A stretch of 64,000 nt of DNA from Phellopilus nigrolimitatus (Eukaryota; Basidiomycota; Agaricomycetes; Hymenochaetales; Hymenochaetaceae), in NCBI GenBank assembly GCA_021029095.1, contig JAJOHG010000096.1:1-64000 (forward strand). Reading direction: 5' to 3'. Below the pieces are notes generated by a model that did not search any database, was not told the origin of the DNA, and worked only from the letters and a program-made list of their open reading frames with translations. Within the stretch, counting starts at the first letter, position 1, and every line of letters starts with the position of its first letter. The position numbers and the translations under genes are program-made. Positions 13,510-26,448 of the stretch are shown piece by piece.

Positions 13510-13684
13510 TTTTTAAATGTGCATTATAATCTTTGCTTGTTCCGGGATAAATCTACTATTGAAAAGCAACTGGAAATATGACCAGTAATGAAGTTACATA
13601 AATGCGATAGTCAGGACTAATAAATGTGCCTTTGAAACGACATGCGAATACGATATATGGTATAATGTGAAGGAATATGTAATG

Positions 13685-16600
13685 TCATGAACGCTCGACG
13701 ATACCCTGAAACTGCCCCACGCGAACGAAGTAGTCTCGTAAATGTGAGCGCGCCTCCGAAGAGAGATCTCGCGCAAGCAAGTCCGCAGTCAATGGATATA
13801 TCGCAGGAAGGAACCTCCCGAACTGCAGAACCATCATTAAAAGCTGCCAATATAAAAGAAAAAGGTACCAGCAACTTACAGCCTTATCATCAAGACGACA
13901 GAAACCCTGTATAATCCTAGCGACGACGGGCATGAATGCTGAGATGTTTTTGGCAGACGACTCCATGCGAAGCTTGTTGAAGTCTGTGATGACTCCCAAA
14001 CCGAGTCTGCAGATATGAAAGCATTGAGGAAACGCTTGAAACCCCAAACAGAAGGTACTCACGGGAGGAATTTGTCCGCAACCTGAGAGCGAAGCGCCAG
14101 ATGTTGTGGTCGACGATCACTGTACATTCGGCATAGTACAGTGACTAGAGTGTCTGCACTGCTTGTTTCTTGCTTAAGCAAATTAGGTAGGTGCTTCATG
14201 AAACCTAGGTTACGCTCGCTCAGAAAATGCGAAAACAAATTAGGCAACCTTTCCCAAACTCACCGACTTTCCATAATGAGGTCCGTAGCTCCTTGTCTTC
14301 ATTGAACATCCGCGCAAATTGATAACTGTGGTCCAGCACACCCATCAATCTAAGTAGATGCTCAGGCGGTATCGTGTCATAAACCTCGTCATTAAGAAGA
14401 AGCTCATTGGTTGTCTCGATGAGTAGTAATTGCAGAACACATTTAACAATGATCTGCTTGAAGATACGTTTCCGTTCGCTAGCAGAGATCCGGACGCCAT
14501 CTCTGCTCTCGCCGTTGACCTGGAGAGGAGCAGGAATGATAGCTTGACCCGCAGCATCTTTTTTACTGTCAGTACGTATTTGATAAATAAGAATTCAAAT
14601 CGTCCTTACCTGGTGATTCGGTCACATCTGGTGAGCTCCCATCCACGTCTGTGCGCAAATTCTCGTCGAATAACTGATGTGGAGTAGTAGTCTTGAAGAG
14701 TTTGACGAAAGTCGTCACCACGCGTTCCCACCGTGCTGCGCTGAGTTTCTTCACGTTTTTCTCGAGTAGTTGCTGGAGGCAGGAGGTTCCTATTCGAGCG
14801 AGGGTGTCGTTTTCTACAAAGAAGTGAGAAGGAATCCAAAGACCGTAAAAGGAAGAACGTACCTTGACAGATGCAAACACAAAGTAAATCCAGAAGACCA
14901 TCCAAGAACCGCTCCAGAGTTTCGAAGTAAAAAGTATACAGATCGATCAAATCTCTGAGAGCTTGGATCATCGTTGTCGAAAGCCAAACGCTCATATCTT
15001 CTTGGGTACTCCACCGTGAAAGATCAGATGAGTTCTTCAAGACGGCAAATATAGGGAACAGTAATTCTTGACAAACAGTATCCCAGAAGTCCACTGTGAA
15101 AGTAGAGCCGTAAGTCTTCAGCGTCATAAATAGGGAATCAAGTGCCCTTGAAAGTTTGTCTTTTAGTGCATGAATTAAAGATGAAGACATTTGTCTCACA
15201 AGCGCCGAACTTCCAGGTCTTCGCCATTCATGATGATGTCGTAGAAGCTAAAGAGTACGGGGAACCAAAATTTGATCATGGCATCCTCAACTGCTGGGCC
15301 CTGCATGCTTTCGGCATGCGCGCCGCTCAATGCACAGTCGGGGCACTCGAGCATTGTCGGGATGACGCCGCGAAGCATGGCAATAGCCAGCAAACTGATC
15401 TTCTGGAACTTGCTGACTTTACAGAAATCCGTGATGCAGACAGTCAAATCTGCAAACGCGCCATGTTTAATGATTTCAGGAAAGTGGTCCTTGTTCAGCC
15501 GCGTGACGATCTCAAATGCGGAGTTGACAATCCGTTCTGTATGCAAGTGCCTGTAGTAAGTTAAGAAGTTTGCCCCTTGACGTGCATTACTCACCAGTCA
15601 AGACTTTTGAGGCCGCTGAAAAAACGCTGAACAGTGTTCTCCATCCTGACACAAAGTTATGCACGCGTGCTTGGATCATTTGTTGCAGACATTGAAGCAC
15701 CTTATCGATGCATTGTCAGCCGGCGCGCCGCAAATCTTCTGTATTGACGCGCACCATATCTCGAATATCAGGATTGTTATTGTGAATCATCGTATACTCA
15801 AATGGCTTCAAGAAGTCCTTCTGGAACTTAAAGTGAGGCAGTTCTTCTTTCTCCAAGAACCGCATTGCCAATTGTCGCAAAGCGTCAAGGGCGAAAAATC
15901 CAACGTGCGGGTTATGGTGACAGCAAACCTATGCAAGGTTAATTTCATAGGCCCTTCATTGGCCTCTCATACGCACCTGGTTGAAGTGCTCCCCTATGAT
16001 TTCCCACAAATTCGACCATTCCAGACGGATACGACCCATGTTGTAGTACGAGATCTCGACAAGCTTTTGAAGGCTAAATAATCGAGGATGTTCCGAGAGA
16101 CCTGAAGATTGAATTTCTTCCCAGGAAACCGCACTCAGCGCGCGTACAAATTCGACGATTGCCGTCTAAGGCGCGGATAAGATACGCAACTAGAATTAGA
16201 CTGAATCCACCCACCCCAGATAGATAATGACTGAGGGAGAAAACCATGTCTGTTGCAACTGTAATGTGCGTAGACCGACTCTCATTCGCTAGTTCCTCAG
16301 CAGGCATTTTCCGTGTTCTCCTAGACACTATCATTAGTATCTCCTTATAATAAAACAACTATAGTAAAACATATTTAGGACCTACCCTTTATTGCGATCA
16401 GATTCCGGAAGATCAATGCCGCTGCTAATGAGCTGCATTCTCTCAAGTTGACTAACACATGTAAGTACTTCATGCCACGAGCCACGAAGATGGTTGCCCT
16501 CAGAAACTGCAATGTCAAGCAACGCTTTGATAGCCTCCATGTTTTTCGTCTTCATTTCGCCTAGATTGTTCAGGAACGTGAATTTGGCGAGCGTGGTCAC

Positions 16601-19600
16601 GAATGCAGTTGCGTTCGAGCTCGAGGTCAAAGAAGCAACCAATCTTAATGGCGCATTTGAATCCTTCAAGGCAGAGATCAACTATTTCCAGATCGTCAGC
16701 GTCGGTCAGAGGACCAGAGATGCCTGCCAAGAACGGAATCCAGGCCACTTCGAACATCGGTCGAACGTGCACAAAGTGGGAAGCACTGAAGAACTGCTCG
16801 TGTCTTCCGGTGTTTCGACGTTGCGAACGCATCAAAGTCTTAAAAAGCGCCTAAACAGAAAATAAACCCAATACAACTTAAGGGCGGTAAAGGTTTCTTA
16901 ACTACTTACCTCAGTCTTGTTGGCCATACCCAGTGATTGCGAGACATATGCCTCCTTTTGCAAGTCACGACCGACATTAGCAAGCGCGTTAGCAATGCCC
17001 GGCCCTTGCATGGGCAGAACCGGTCCAGCCTCGTCTTTCATACGAATCTCATTCGACACGATTTCTTCATAGATTGCAGAAAGAAGTTCCTCCGGTAGAT
17101 TAGCGCCATCGTTGATGCCTCTGTTATTCTTTATGAAATCATCTTTAGTCATACGATTCTTGATCTGTGGATTATGAGCGTCCGTGTTCAGCAAGATTGT
17201 CGAATAAGAAAGGACATATGCGGTGTCTAAACAGTAGATAAGAATGATATTCATGTAAAAAACAAGGCCCAGCAAGTCTTACCCGCGTTTGCAAATGGCG
17301 TTTGCGAGTTGCCGCCGATATACCTTTCAGCGAACTTCAACATGAAGCGATCGATCTTCTGCGCCTCACCGGGGAGACGGAAAGACTGCAGGAATAATCG
17401 AAGAGCATTCACGAAAGGAAGATTCGAAAAATCTAATTGATCCACGAAAGCATGCATGATGGCAATGTGCTCGTCATCACTTTGCATCGGATTTCAGCGC
17501 CAGGTTCAGATAGGAAAGAAAAGAAAAGAAAAACCTACCCTTCACCAAGGTACTCACCGATGATCGCTTTACTTAGGCCATCGGTATTCAGCAAGAACCT
17601 TGCAATTTCAGCCGGCTCTCGATTCGGAATAAACCCATTTTCTAAGAGAAACTCGATACCCTTCTTCGGTTTGTAGTTGAATCTTCTGATTCCATCCTGA
17701 AGAATCGTCTTACGTTGTTTGGCGTTCTCAAACCTCCCAGGGTCGTCAGTGGCTTCAGGTGTAGAAACTCTCGTCACGTCGGTTCCGTTTGCCGGGGCAA
17801 CCAGCTTGTCCAGCGATGTATCTGAAACCATACCATCAACCTTTGAGCCATTTGTAGAAGATGTCGGAACAGCGGTATCATCTGTAACACCCTTCCCGGC
17901 AGCTGTTCCCCACGAGACCAAGGAACGCAGCACCGCGACAAGGGACTCCAGACCTTGACGTTTTAGTTGTTGCTCGGACAAACCCAGGTTGTGGTTATCG
18001 GCATTTCCAGGGACGGCTAACGCAGCCGTGCTCAGCGCCGGAGGAACGTTATATGAATAATGTTGCATTTTCGTCGAAGGGTTCAAAGCTGGGCTTCCAG
18101 GATCATTAGCCTTCGGAGCTGGAACATTCGAATGAGTGGACGCGATCTTTGAAATGGTATTCATAAGGCTAATGAATAAAGCATAGGTTATCGCTTTAAT
18201 ATGTACTTCTTGGGGAAACGATTTACTCACTGCTCGTAAATATTGTCAATAGCCTCACGATCGCAATCGTAATTAAGATAAATCTCGACAAGTGTCTGAG
18301 GCTCCTGGCATAAACGCTGGAGCATGCCAAGAATCACCGACTTCTGCTTCAAGGCCGCTGTTTTCATTTCAAGAATGGGGACGAAAATCTCGTGGAAGAA
18401 AACTTCGATTTCTTTCTGTTAAAAATAAGCTGAATGAGATCTGCTATCACAGAAGTCCCTAGACATGTAGTTGCATACCTTCAGCTTCGTCCTCATACCC
18501 GATAGTACACGCCAGAAAATCTCAACACTAATTTCGAAGACCTGAGGCACAGAGCTAAGAGCATTGCGACTGAGACTCAAACACAAGTATTGCTTCGTCG
18601 CATTAATGAACGTCGTAGCTTCATTGGTTGAAGCGGAGTAGATGATAGACGAGGGTTCTACGAAGACCTGCATGTGCGAGTTCAAGATCGTGAGCACGAG
18701 GTGGAGAGAAACAAGCTTCGAGCGCATCGCATGAGATTTTAAATCGCGTTCGCTTAGAAAGCAATGTGAGAAATTACACAATATGCAGATGCAGATATCA
18801 TTACCTCTCCGTATTGAGGTTCTTCATAGTCAACTTGCACAAAGCACGGAAAACGAGGAACGCATCCTTTACAAAAAGGTCGTTGGTAGAAATGGCGTGA
18901 TTTGGATAAATATTCTCCGCGAAGTGCTCGTTCGGGTTGTGACCTTCAAACGCTTGTCTGCTCGCTAAATCAGCATGAAAGTGCTTCATGAGCGCAAGAC
19001 AAAACTTACAGTGTCGTTCTTGCGGTTCCTGGAGACTGAATATCGCCGTTGTGTAAACCATTGGATTCCGTTATTGACACGACAGAAATCACCTCGTCTA
19101 TTTTGCCGGATACATCTTCTTCCTCTCCACCATTCGGAGGGGTTAAGGGAGGTAAAGGATACGTATCCGGGGTGGATGGTGTCAAGGACGGACGTTTGGA
19201 AGACGGACGACTCTTCATGCTCAAAGTTTCGAGCTTGGGGGACTGCAATGAGCTGCTATCAATTGAACCATTGCGGGAACCACTAATGTTGCATCGCGTG
19301 AACACGTGATGTACCATCTGCGTGAGGCCGCCCTGTGCGACGGTCTGATTCACGGGGTCGGGACTGAGGAGAAAGATATTATAGACGGTACGAACGGCCT
19401 TGAGTAATGATGATTGATGGACCAGGAGGCTGGTCGAGAGAACGAGAGAGAGTAGAGCCTTGACGATCTGTAACGATACGGTGTCGGGAGTCGTTTCTGA
19501 ATGGCACGCTGTGATGGTGTGCGTAACGGAGTCGACGAGAGTAGGCGGACGCAAATTGATTTGGGACTCTGAAGCCAAATTTTGGTGAGCATTCGGCGCC

Positions 19601-20466
19601 GGGGAACCAGGGGGCGATGCCAAGGACCGGTGGTCGAGCGGGGTGTCGGCTTCGAGAAAGAATGAATACGAGATGAGCTTAGAGATACAGTCCAAGCTTG
19701 CAATCTGCAGCTTCTCGTTTCCCGTCTCACACGCCAGACGTAGGGGTTCAAAGATGTCGCGAGGCCTATCTCCTCCCTGGCCAGACCTGACCATAGTCAA
19801 CGCCTTCTCAACAGCTTCCTTCAGCGGTGCCGATCTCTTCGCTTCACGCGACGCTGCTATAGTCTCTAAAGCAGTCGAAATAAGCACGACAGACACTGTA
19901 TTTCCTTTCGACATGGTCAGGCTTCGGTTATGGCTAACAGCGGTCGGGCTCGGCAGAGAATCGGACGTGCTTTTCCGACCGAAAAAGCGCGCGGAAAATG
20001 GGGTACTGGGCCGCGGAGACTGTGCTTGTTCGCGGCTAGGTCCGCTTGAAGGCCGAGAGACGGGCGGGGACTTTTCAACCGGTATAGGCGGCGCATCCAA
20101 AGATACCTCCTGTAAAGATGTAATACTGTCTTGAGCATTCTCTGGGACATTTTCGGTGACTTTAGCAGGCGGAGTCGGCGGACTTGGAGGCACTATTTCA
20201 GCCACACTCGGCGTCCTCTCGTGGTGAGCAGCAGCACTTTGTACATCTGAGGAATCCTTCGCCTTTTCATCTATGTCTCCGTCCTTTTGGTTATCGGATA
20301 TTTGCTCGTCACGAGAATTGTCCGCCGGGTTTTCTAGTTCCCCGACTTCGCGTACGTGGACCGAAGCTGGCGTTTCGTCCAGCGGCAAAGCCACCTCAGT
20401 CGGGGAGGGCGGCGAGGGCGGCAAGGGGTGTTCTGCAGCCTCGACGTCGGCGTTGGCGGGCTGCAT
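13685..20466 (-). CDS. SEC7: SEC7, large Arf guanine nucleotide exchange factor (BIG/Sec7 type)
   Basis: Activates Arf GTPases at the trans-Golgi to drive vesicle budding. This is the longest gene in the window, with many short introns. The N-terminus (from about 20466) is Pro/Ser-rich and low complexity. A DCB-type region follows, with [18 protein letters not shown] and [14 protein letters not shown]. The HUS box [16 protein letters not shown] lies at about 18230-18290. The catalytic Sec7 domain spans about 17690 to 16900; it contains [20 protein letters not shown], whose Glu is the catalytic glutamic finger, followed by [21 protein letters not shown]-terminal HDS-type helical repeats end with [17 protein letters not shown] and [10 protein letters not shown]. 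The start at 20466 was chosen because the divergent TRAPP gene begins only 152 bp away; an in-frame extension upstream has no Met with better context. No frame break was found in the blocks checked. Confidence 0.92.
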
Positions 20467-20618
20467 GGCTGCCGTTGAGGGCGGAAGGCTTCGATGTCGA
20501 GGACCTTGTGCTTGACGACGACAACGGACAGAGACGGTCTTCGGCGCGTTTGGGTTCCCACGACATCTTTGTAAAGGCACGCGTCACAACTCCTTTCGCC
20601 GACCATCTTACATGGACC
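20467..20618. promoter_or_regulatory. Bidirectional promoter, SEC7 / TRAPPC2L-like
   Basis: 152 bp lie between divergent start codons of two Golgi-traffic genes. No particular motif was identified. Positional inference only. Confidence 0.4.
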
Positions 20619-21298
20619 ATGGCACCTCAACTACAGCTGCACGCTGTCGCGATTATTTCTCCTCAAAACCACCCTATTTTAATTCGCTCGTTCTCGCAGA
20701 GAAAGCAAGATGACTTGAAGTACCACTACATTGCACACACGAGTTTGGATGTCATCGACGAGCGAAGTGAGTCTGTAAACCTATGTCAATGCGATTATGT
20801 TCAACACAGACGGATATTCCAAAGCCAGTCCGAGCAGCAAGTCAAATGAATGCTACCTTGGACTGCTTTATGCCATGGAGGACGTCGCTGTGTATGGTTA
20901 TATCACACCACTCAAGGTTAAAATTGTGCTGTCGCTAGGCTTGACCGATTCCGTCGTCCGCGACGCAGACGTGACTATGGTGCATGTCGTTCATTGTTCG
21001 CTACGAAATTCCTCTCATTCTTTATTCGAAGATTTTCCGGGCCCTTCATATGGCGTATTTTCAGTCTTTGGCGAACCCGTTTCTTCGTCTTGACGCGCCA
21101 TACGACGCAACTTCTGACCACGCTGCCCTACTTGTTCAGGGCAATAGGCGATGGAAAGGGTTTAGAAGGCGCGTCGACGATGTCGGACGTGCCGTAGGAG
21201 CCAATGTACCAATTGACGAAGAAGGACATATGACACGCGTTTTGAAATCAAGAGGAGAAGATGGCCCCCTGACAGTGCGCCATCTTACTCATTTATAG
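20619..21298 (+). CDS. TRAPPC2L: TRAPP complex subunit, TRAPPC2L-like (Tca17 family)
   Basis: A longin-fold sedlin-family subunit of the TRAPP tethering/Rab-GEF complex at the Golgi. Three exons read MAPQLQLHAVAIISPQNHP...YHYIAHTSLDVIDE, then ECYLGLLYAMEDVAVYGYIT and KVKIVLSLG...VRDADVTM, then IFRALHMAYFQSLANPFL. These match TRAPPC2L, where the block YLGLLYPTEDYKVYGYVT is diagnostic. All phases are consistent. After the usual C-terminus a tail of about 65 residues continues (LLVQGNRRWKGFRRRVDDVG...) that typical TRAPPC2L lacks. The ATG used sits inside an overlapping upstream ATG in another frame (20612), which may affect translation. It shares a short promoter with SEC7, another Golgi factor. 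Confidence 0.88.
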
Positions 21299-21952
21299 GA
21301 TGTTCGCGCTTCAGGCCTTCAGGCCTCCAATTCGAGGATGGGGTTAAGGGCCAAAAATGACACGGCCTTACTATTGACCCAGTATTCTAAAGGATGCAGG
21401 TACTGGGACAGATACGGGGTCTACATCTGCATTTACACGTCGTTTTTCTGAAATGCGCTTAGGTTTGATCATCTCAAGCCAGGGCTGAACTCAACAAAAC
21501 TTCGCCCGTTGTCTTTACATGCGCGTTATGTGCGATTAGTAAATTTAGCAGTGCCTACAGATCCCTCTAGCCAGGAGGCGATTTGGGCAAGTCTTTGCCG
21601 CAAGTGACCAATCGCAACTTGAAGTTCCCAGCGGTACTGGACGGCCCCCCTTTTTCTTCTCTTCTTTCCTTGATCTCTTCCCTCGAAAAAGCATATCGCA
21701 TAACCCATGCAGATTCCTTCCCATGAAGAAATATAATAAACGATGCTCATATGAATACAGATGATTGTGGCCACGTCTTCCCTCTCGACAACGCCGTCCC
21801 TTGCGGAAGAACTGCGCCAACGACAACTTTTCTCATATAGAATCTCCCAGACGACAACGTGGACTTCGCCCGCAAATTTAAGCCCGAAACGGCTGGCGCA
21901 AGTCTAAGTCTATTGAAGCTTGGAAATTTGTATTTCACCTTCGATTTTTAAA
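21299..21952. other. Intergenic space between convergent TRAPPC2L and DHS genes
   Basis: About 650 bp with no convincing gene. It holds two 3' untranslated regions. Small frames on the minus strand at 21526-21940 have no recognisable motif or codon bias. Confidence 0.4.
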
Positions 21953-23315
21953 TTACATATCATCTTTTCCCTTCTTCGCGAAGGTCGCTGCCACTAGCAG
22001 CGGGAAAATCAAGGTTGCATCCGCGAAGACCTGCATTCATTGATTTAATGGATAGAATTAAACTTAGTGAAATGCATGCGAACCTTGACTGACTCTGCAC
22101 CCGCACGAATCTTCCCCCAAGATACTGCCTCATCTGGACGCGCGCCGGAATCTGACCCATCGAACTCTTGGCCCGTATTCTACGCATCTATCTTCAGCAT
22201 GAATTGGTACACAGAAGAGGTGAATAAGCTCACAATATAGACAGAGTAGTCGGCTCCGTTCCGCTGCGAGAATGAAAAAAAAGTCTCCATCTACTGCCCA
22301 CAAGAGGCACAAAGAACGGACGTGACTCACAATCAACATGGCGTTAGCAACCTGGTGTTTGCTCACCCCTCCTCCTAGAATGATCATTCCCGCCTTCTTT
22401 GAGGTCCGCGAGAGCTCATTAAGGTTCCGGATGTCCTTTACGATATCGACGATGAGTCCTGGAGAGCGAAATGAGTGGAAGTAGATCATGTCTCCCAAAG
22501 AACCATCCGTCAGAGCGGGGCAGAAAACAGGAATATCGTTCTATTTGGGTACCAGGCTCAGCATTAACTAACATATGAGTAAAACGACGTATACTTTGTA
22601 TGCCCAGTAATACACCGACTCCTCATTGTTGATCTCCTTCCCTAGTCGACGTATGACGGTGCTCGGCGTCCAGACCTCGCCTGTCTCCTTCTGCTCGGCG
22701 AGCATGCTGTCAAGGATAGGCGTGAGCCAATCCTCGAACTTACAGTAATTGTCGTTCGGGACAACGAGGTTGCCAATTCTGTTCATACCACGCTTGCGCA
22801 AGTCGGCACCATCGAGATTCCAGTCTGCGAGGTAAGTCTTTCCGAGACACTTGACAAAGTCCTCTTCAATGCCACCTGCAGTTGTCACAATCGCAGAAAC
22901 ATGCTTGTGCTTCACAAGGATAAAGGATAACCTCGCGTAGCCCAGAGGAAATCAGATTGGAGGTGTAGCTCAAGAACACACTACAGCGAGTTCGCACGCG
23001 GACCTCAGGCGACAGATATCGTTCGGACTCGTCTTCATCCACTGGATCGTCAGAAAGCCGCCATTTGCGCTGAAGACGAGTTCAACGATATATTCGAGGC
23101 GGAAGAGCTAGGCTGACCATTTTGTCAACGATTTGAATCGCACGTCCTAAGCTACTTGCTTGAAACCCAATGCGTTCATAGCTTCCCAGAAGGTCCTGCA
23201 GGTCCAGAATATTATCGAAATTCGGCCCTTCTATAGCAATAGCCTCCTCCGGAACTGGTTGGGAAGGCAAAAGTACAGCCGCGGACGCCCCCGAAGGGAC
23301 ATTTTCTGAGCTCAT
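21953..23315 (-). CDS. DYS1: Deoxyhypusine synthase (one frame break)
   Basis: Transfers the aminobutyl group of spermidine to a lysine of eIF5A, the first step of hypusine formation. Family blocks in order: [108 protein letters not shown]; and [20 protein letters not shown] followed by WGKI, which contains the active-site lysine. It ends [11 protein letters not shown]. Oddity: between [12 protein letters not shown] and [12 protein letters not shown] (about 22914-22924) the frame shifts by one extra base, in the run read on the minus strand as ATCCTTTATCCTTGTG. The enzyme is essential in yeast, so an assembly error is likely. All other exon junctions are in phase. Confidence 0.92.
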
Positions 23316-24591
23316 ATCTCTGTAAATGAATGAAGATGAAGGATGAAGGAAAGCAGAAATTTAATTTAGACAAAAGCTAAAATCTGACGTGACTGCAATT
23401 ACACGTGATTCTGTCACACTGCTTTCTCTCTCCTCGCGACTTTTCTCGTCAAGAATTCGGAGTCAAGTTTGTCCCTGCGTCTACTCTCTTTATATTACAA
23501 GTTAATACCTGGAGTTACGGCTTGCTTTGAAGCATAAGGAGCTCTCATATGGTTTATCTCTCTTCTGTACAGTACTGGTTCTTCTACCAGCGATGCTGTA
23601 CTTAGTGTACTCTGCAACTTTGGGAAACCGAAAGCAAATCCTTCTCGCGGCTTTTGTTCAAGGCTAAACACGCAGATCAGAGTCACATCAGACAAGAGAT
23701 CTGGAATTTCACTGTCTACCGATTCGGTCGAAGTACTTTCATCGATCTCTTTCCACGAAGTTATCTTCTCCCTCGTACCGTTCTCTTTTGTCTTTACAGC
23801 AATAGGATCGGAGTCACAAATATTTGCTGTTCCCACCGAATACCCTGCTCCGCGTTTTGTGTTGCGTGCTCATGGACCGCGTCTTGCTTTCGGAACTTGT
23901 CCTTCTTAATGTCTCGACTAGTCCATGTGCGTTTATTGTGTTTGCCTCGTGTATAGGGCTCTCTCGGTGTTGCTAGTCTTGGTGTCCGCTACATGTGCGC
24001 AAACTGCCATACTGGAAGTCAACCAAAAGTGCGGGGTTTTCCAAATCATAGGTTGATTCTAATCTTTAGGCTACGCAATGAAAACTCATAATACGAAGCT
24101 GCTGGAGCGACAATGTCGGTTCGACGCAAATGTCAAGTTCAAGTACATTCTGTGTCTTTCGCACTTTATCTCCCTCCGTCTGAGAAAGCTACAGGTAACT
24201 ATGAATCACCCTAGCAACCATCTTAGACTCCTAGACACGTTCGAGATCTGAAGTGCTCATTATAATTGTCTTCGCATCGTGACCTCGACTGTGCCAATTG
24301 TTCTCAACCATAAACGTGCTCAAAGACACTTTGAGCTAGAGCTTAGTTCAAAAAAACTGAACGCTGGACCTCTTGTATTCCGCATAAAGCTGATAACCTC
24401 AGGAACCCGGGCAGGTCCGCAGCGTATTATTTGCGCCACACAAAAGGCTAGAACATAAGGGTTGCTCAAGCTACTCCGGTGCTTTAGCACACAGGACCCA
24501 AGGTTTTAAACGCAGCAATAGTTCTCAGTTCTTAAATTTCTATTGTTTCGTTCTACACGACCTCGTTGACTCTCATCTCTCCTTTCATGAG
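23316..24591. other. Long intergenic region left of the arrestin gene
   Basis: About 1.3 kb with stop codons in every frame and no recognised protein. A Ser/Glu-rich minus-strand frame at 23495-23836 was considered, but it has no known motif and no supported splice partners. The region may hold promoters for the DHS gene and the arrestin-like gene. Confidence 0.35.
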
Positions 24592-26448
24592 ATGCTTAAC
24601 AGTCGTGAAGCACCCCCTGCTGTAGTGGCTCTGGAACGCAATGACGAGACATATAATGGACCTGGTCCATCGACGCATCATAGACGCGCCTCTCGCGAGC
24701 GCCAGTCGCACGAAATCTCCCTGCAGAACGCAAACAAACACAAATGGGCGGCACTGCGCTTCCGGAGCTGGGCTACCGTCTCCAAAAAGCCTGCCTATAT
24801 TTTTCGAAGGGCAGAAAATCTCGGGACAGGTTGAACTCGACTTACCGAAACCCGAAAGCATCAAGAGCATCAATTTATCTGTGAGGCGCCTTTGCTTCAT
24901 TATATCATCTCTTCTGATCAGTGGCGTCCCATATGATAGATCAAAGGTCTGGTCTGCATAGGGCACGAGGAAAAGGTTTTTTTCCAGCTCTCGGAGATAA
25001 TTTGGGACGCGCTTAACGGTCGATCCCCGCTCTCCTGGCTCACGTATCGACTCAAAATACACCGAAAAGCTGAAAGGGGGTTACTCCTGGCCGTTCTCTA
25101 TTTCAATTCCCTCAGATTGCACAGTCAGCGACAAACTCTCCAAGGAGCTGGACTTAAAGCCTGTTGAGCGCCTCCCACCGAGTTTATCGGGGACGGGATG
25201 GCGTCCAACGATAAACTATCGGCTGGTTCTGGATATCAGGAGGCACGGGGTACTGAGACCCGACAGCTCGTGCGTTTCGAACGTTGTTCATCTGCGTCTC
25301 TAACACATCTTTAACATGTCGTGATCTTCTCTCCCGGGTAGTATATCTACACTCATAGGATACACCCCTTCCATTCGCCCAGATGCGCCCTCGACTGCCC
25401 GACGGCAGTCATACAAAGATAAGCTGCCTATTCTAGGACCCGCACTAGATCCGAAGGGATGGCAGGTAATGCAGGACGTCAAGGTATATGGAATGCTCCA
25501 AGGACAGCGCGAGGTGGCTGTTTCATATACCGTAAGCATGACCCCTTTCCATTGGCTTGATCCAGACACTGACAGAATGGCATCAAGCTGGCTCTCGCAA
25601 CTCCGGTATCTATCCATAGTAGTCTCAATAAAATGTACTCCATACTCACATCCGATTCTTTTATAGCTAACGTACACACGCGGGTCTGTGATCCCTTGCC
25701 ACCTCACGCTCAGGTCTTCCGACAGACAGGCGCTCGACCTCCTCTCGACCCCACAGTCTCCACGGGTGCTATTGCGGCGCAGGCTTACAACACGAGGCGC
25801 AATAGCGTCCAGAGAGAAGCCTGCACTTTCCACGCTCGAGGATGACGATTCCGAGACGCAGCCACTCGCCAAGGCGGTATGGGCACTTCCCCGGCCCGGT
25901 ACGCAGCCCGAAAACCGCGACGACCTCACTCGCAGCTTGATGGGAGAACTGAGCGTCCCGCTTGGATGCACACCAAGCTTCGTGTTCGGAGGCTTTCATC
26001 TTGAGGTCCGTTGGAGCGCTCTCTCCGTCCGATCTGTCTGCGTGCTCGCTGACATTTCATTTATATCTCTGTGTATCGCGCTTGCCTCCGCATTTGTTGT
26101 CGCAACTTCAACTCATCGCAGTATTTCATTGACGTTTACTCTCCCATGCCGGCCGGCTTTCATCCGGCTCGCGATCGCATTCTCGCCAGTGCACCCGTGA
26201 GCATCGCCTCCGCGCACGCAGAAGGCAGTCCACGTCCTCGCGCATACATTGCACCCGCGCACGATGTCTCGCAAGGTGTCGCGCAGACCGATGTGTTCGC
26301 GGAGCAACTTGGTACGATGTCGCTTGGTCACGCGAGTGAGGCAATGCCATCCAGCTCGGTTACCGAAGCCGCCTCGAGCACAGCCTCGGGCTCGAAGAGG
26401 AGGCCGAGACAGGGACTCGATCAAGATCTTCAAACTTCCAGAGCCTGA
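24592..26448 (+). CDS. Arrestin-like fold protein (one frame break near the N-terminus)
   Basis: Fungal arrestin-domain protein. Related proteins act as adaptors between membrane transporters and ubiquitin ligases, but this branch is poorly characterised. The N-arrestin part reads PIFFEGQKISGQVELDLPKP, then SIKSINLS, an intron, EEKVFFQLSEIIWD, and KLKGGYSWPFSISIPSDC. The C-arrestin part includes LPILGPALDPKGWQVMQDVK, a strand leading to TRGSVIPCHLTLRSSDRQAL, and FGGFHLEYFIDVYSPMPAGF. The remaining exon junctions (near 24881, 25267, 25528 and 26006) are in phase. The tail is Ser/Ala-rich and ends at 26448. The first about 65 residues read in a different frame; the run of five A at 24784-24788 is one base too long for ATVSKSLPIFF to be continuous. 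The start codon is therefore tentative. Confidence 0.75.

Noticed and set aside
23495..23836. 113-residue minus-strand frame, Ser/Glu-rich
   Set aside because: Mildly coding-like, but no motif and no partner exons; left as intergenic.
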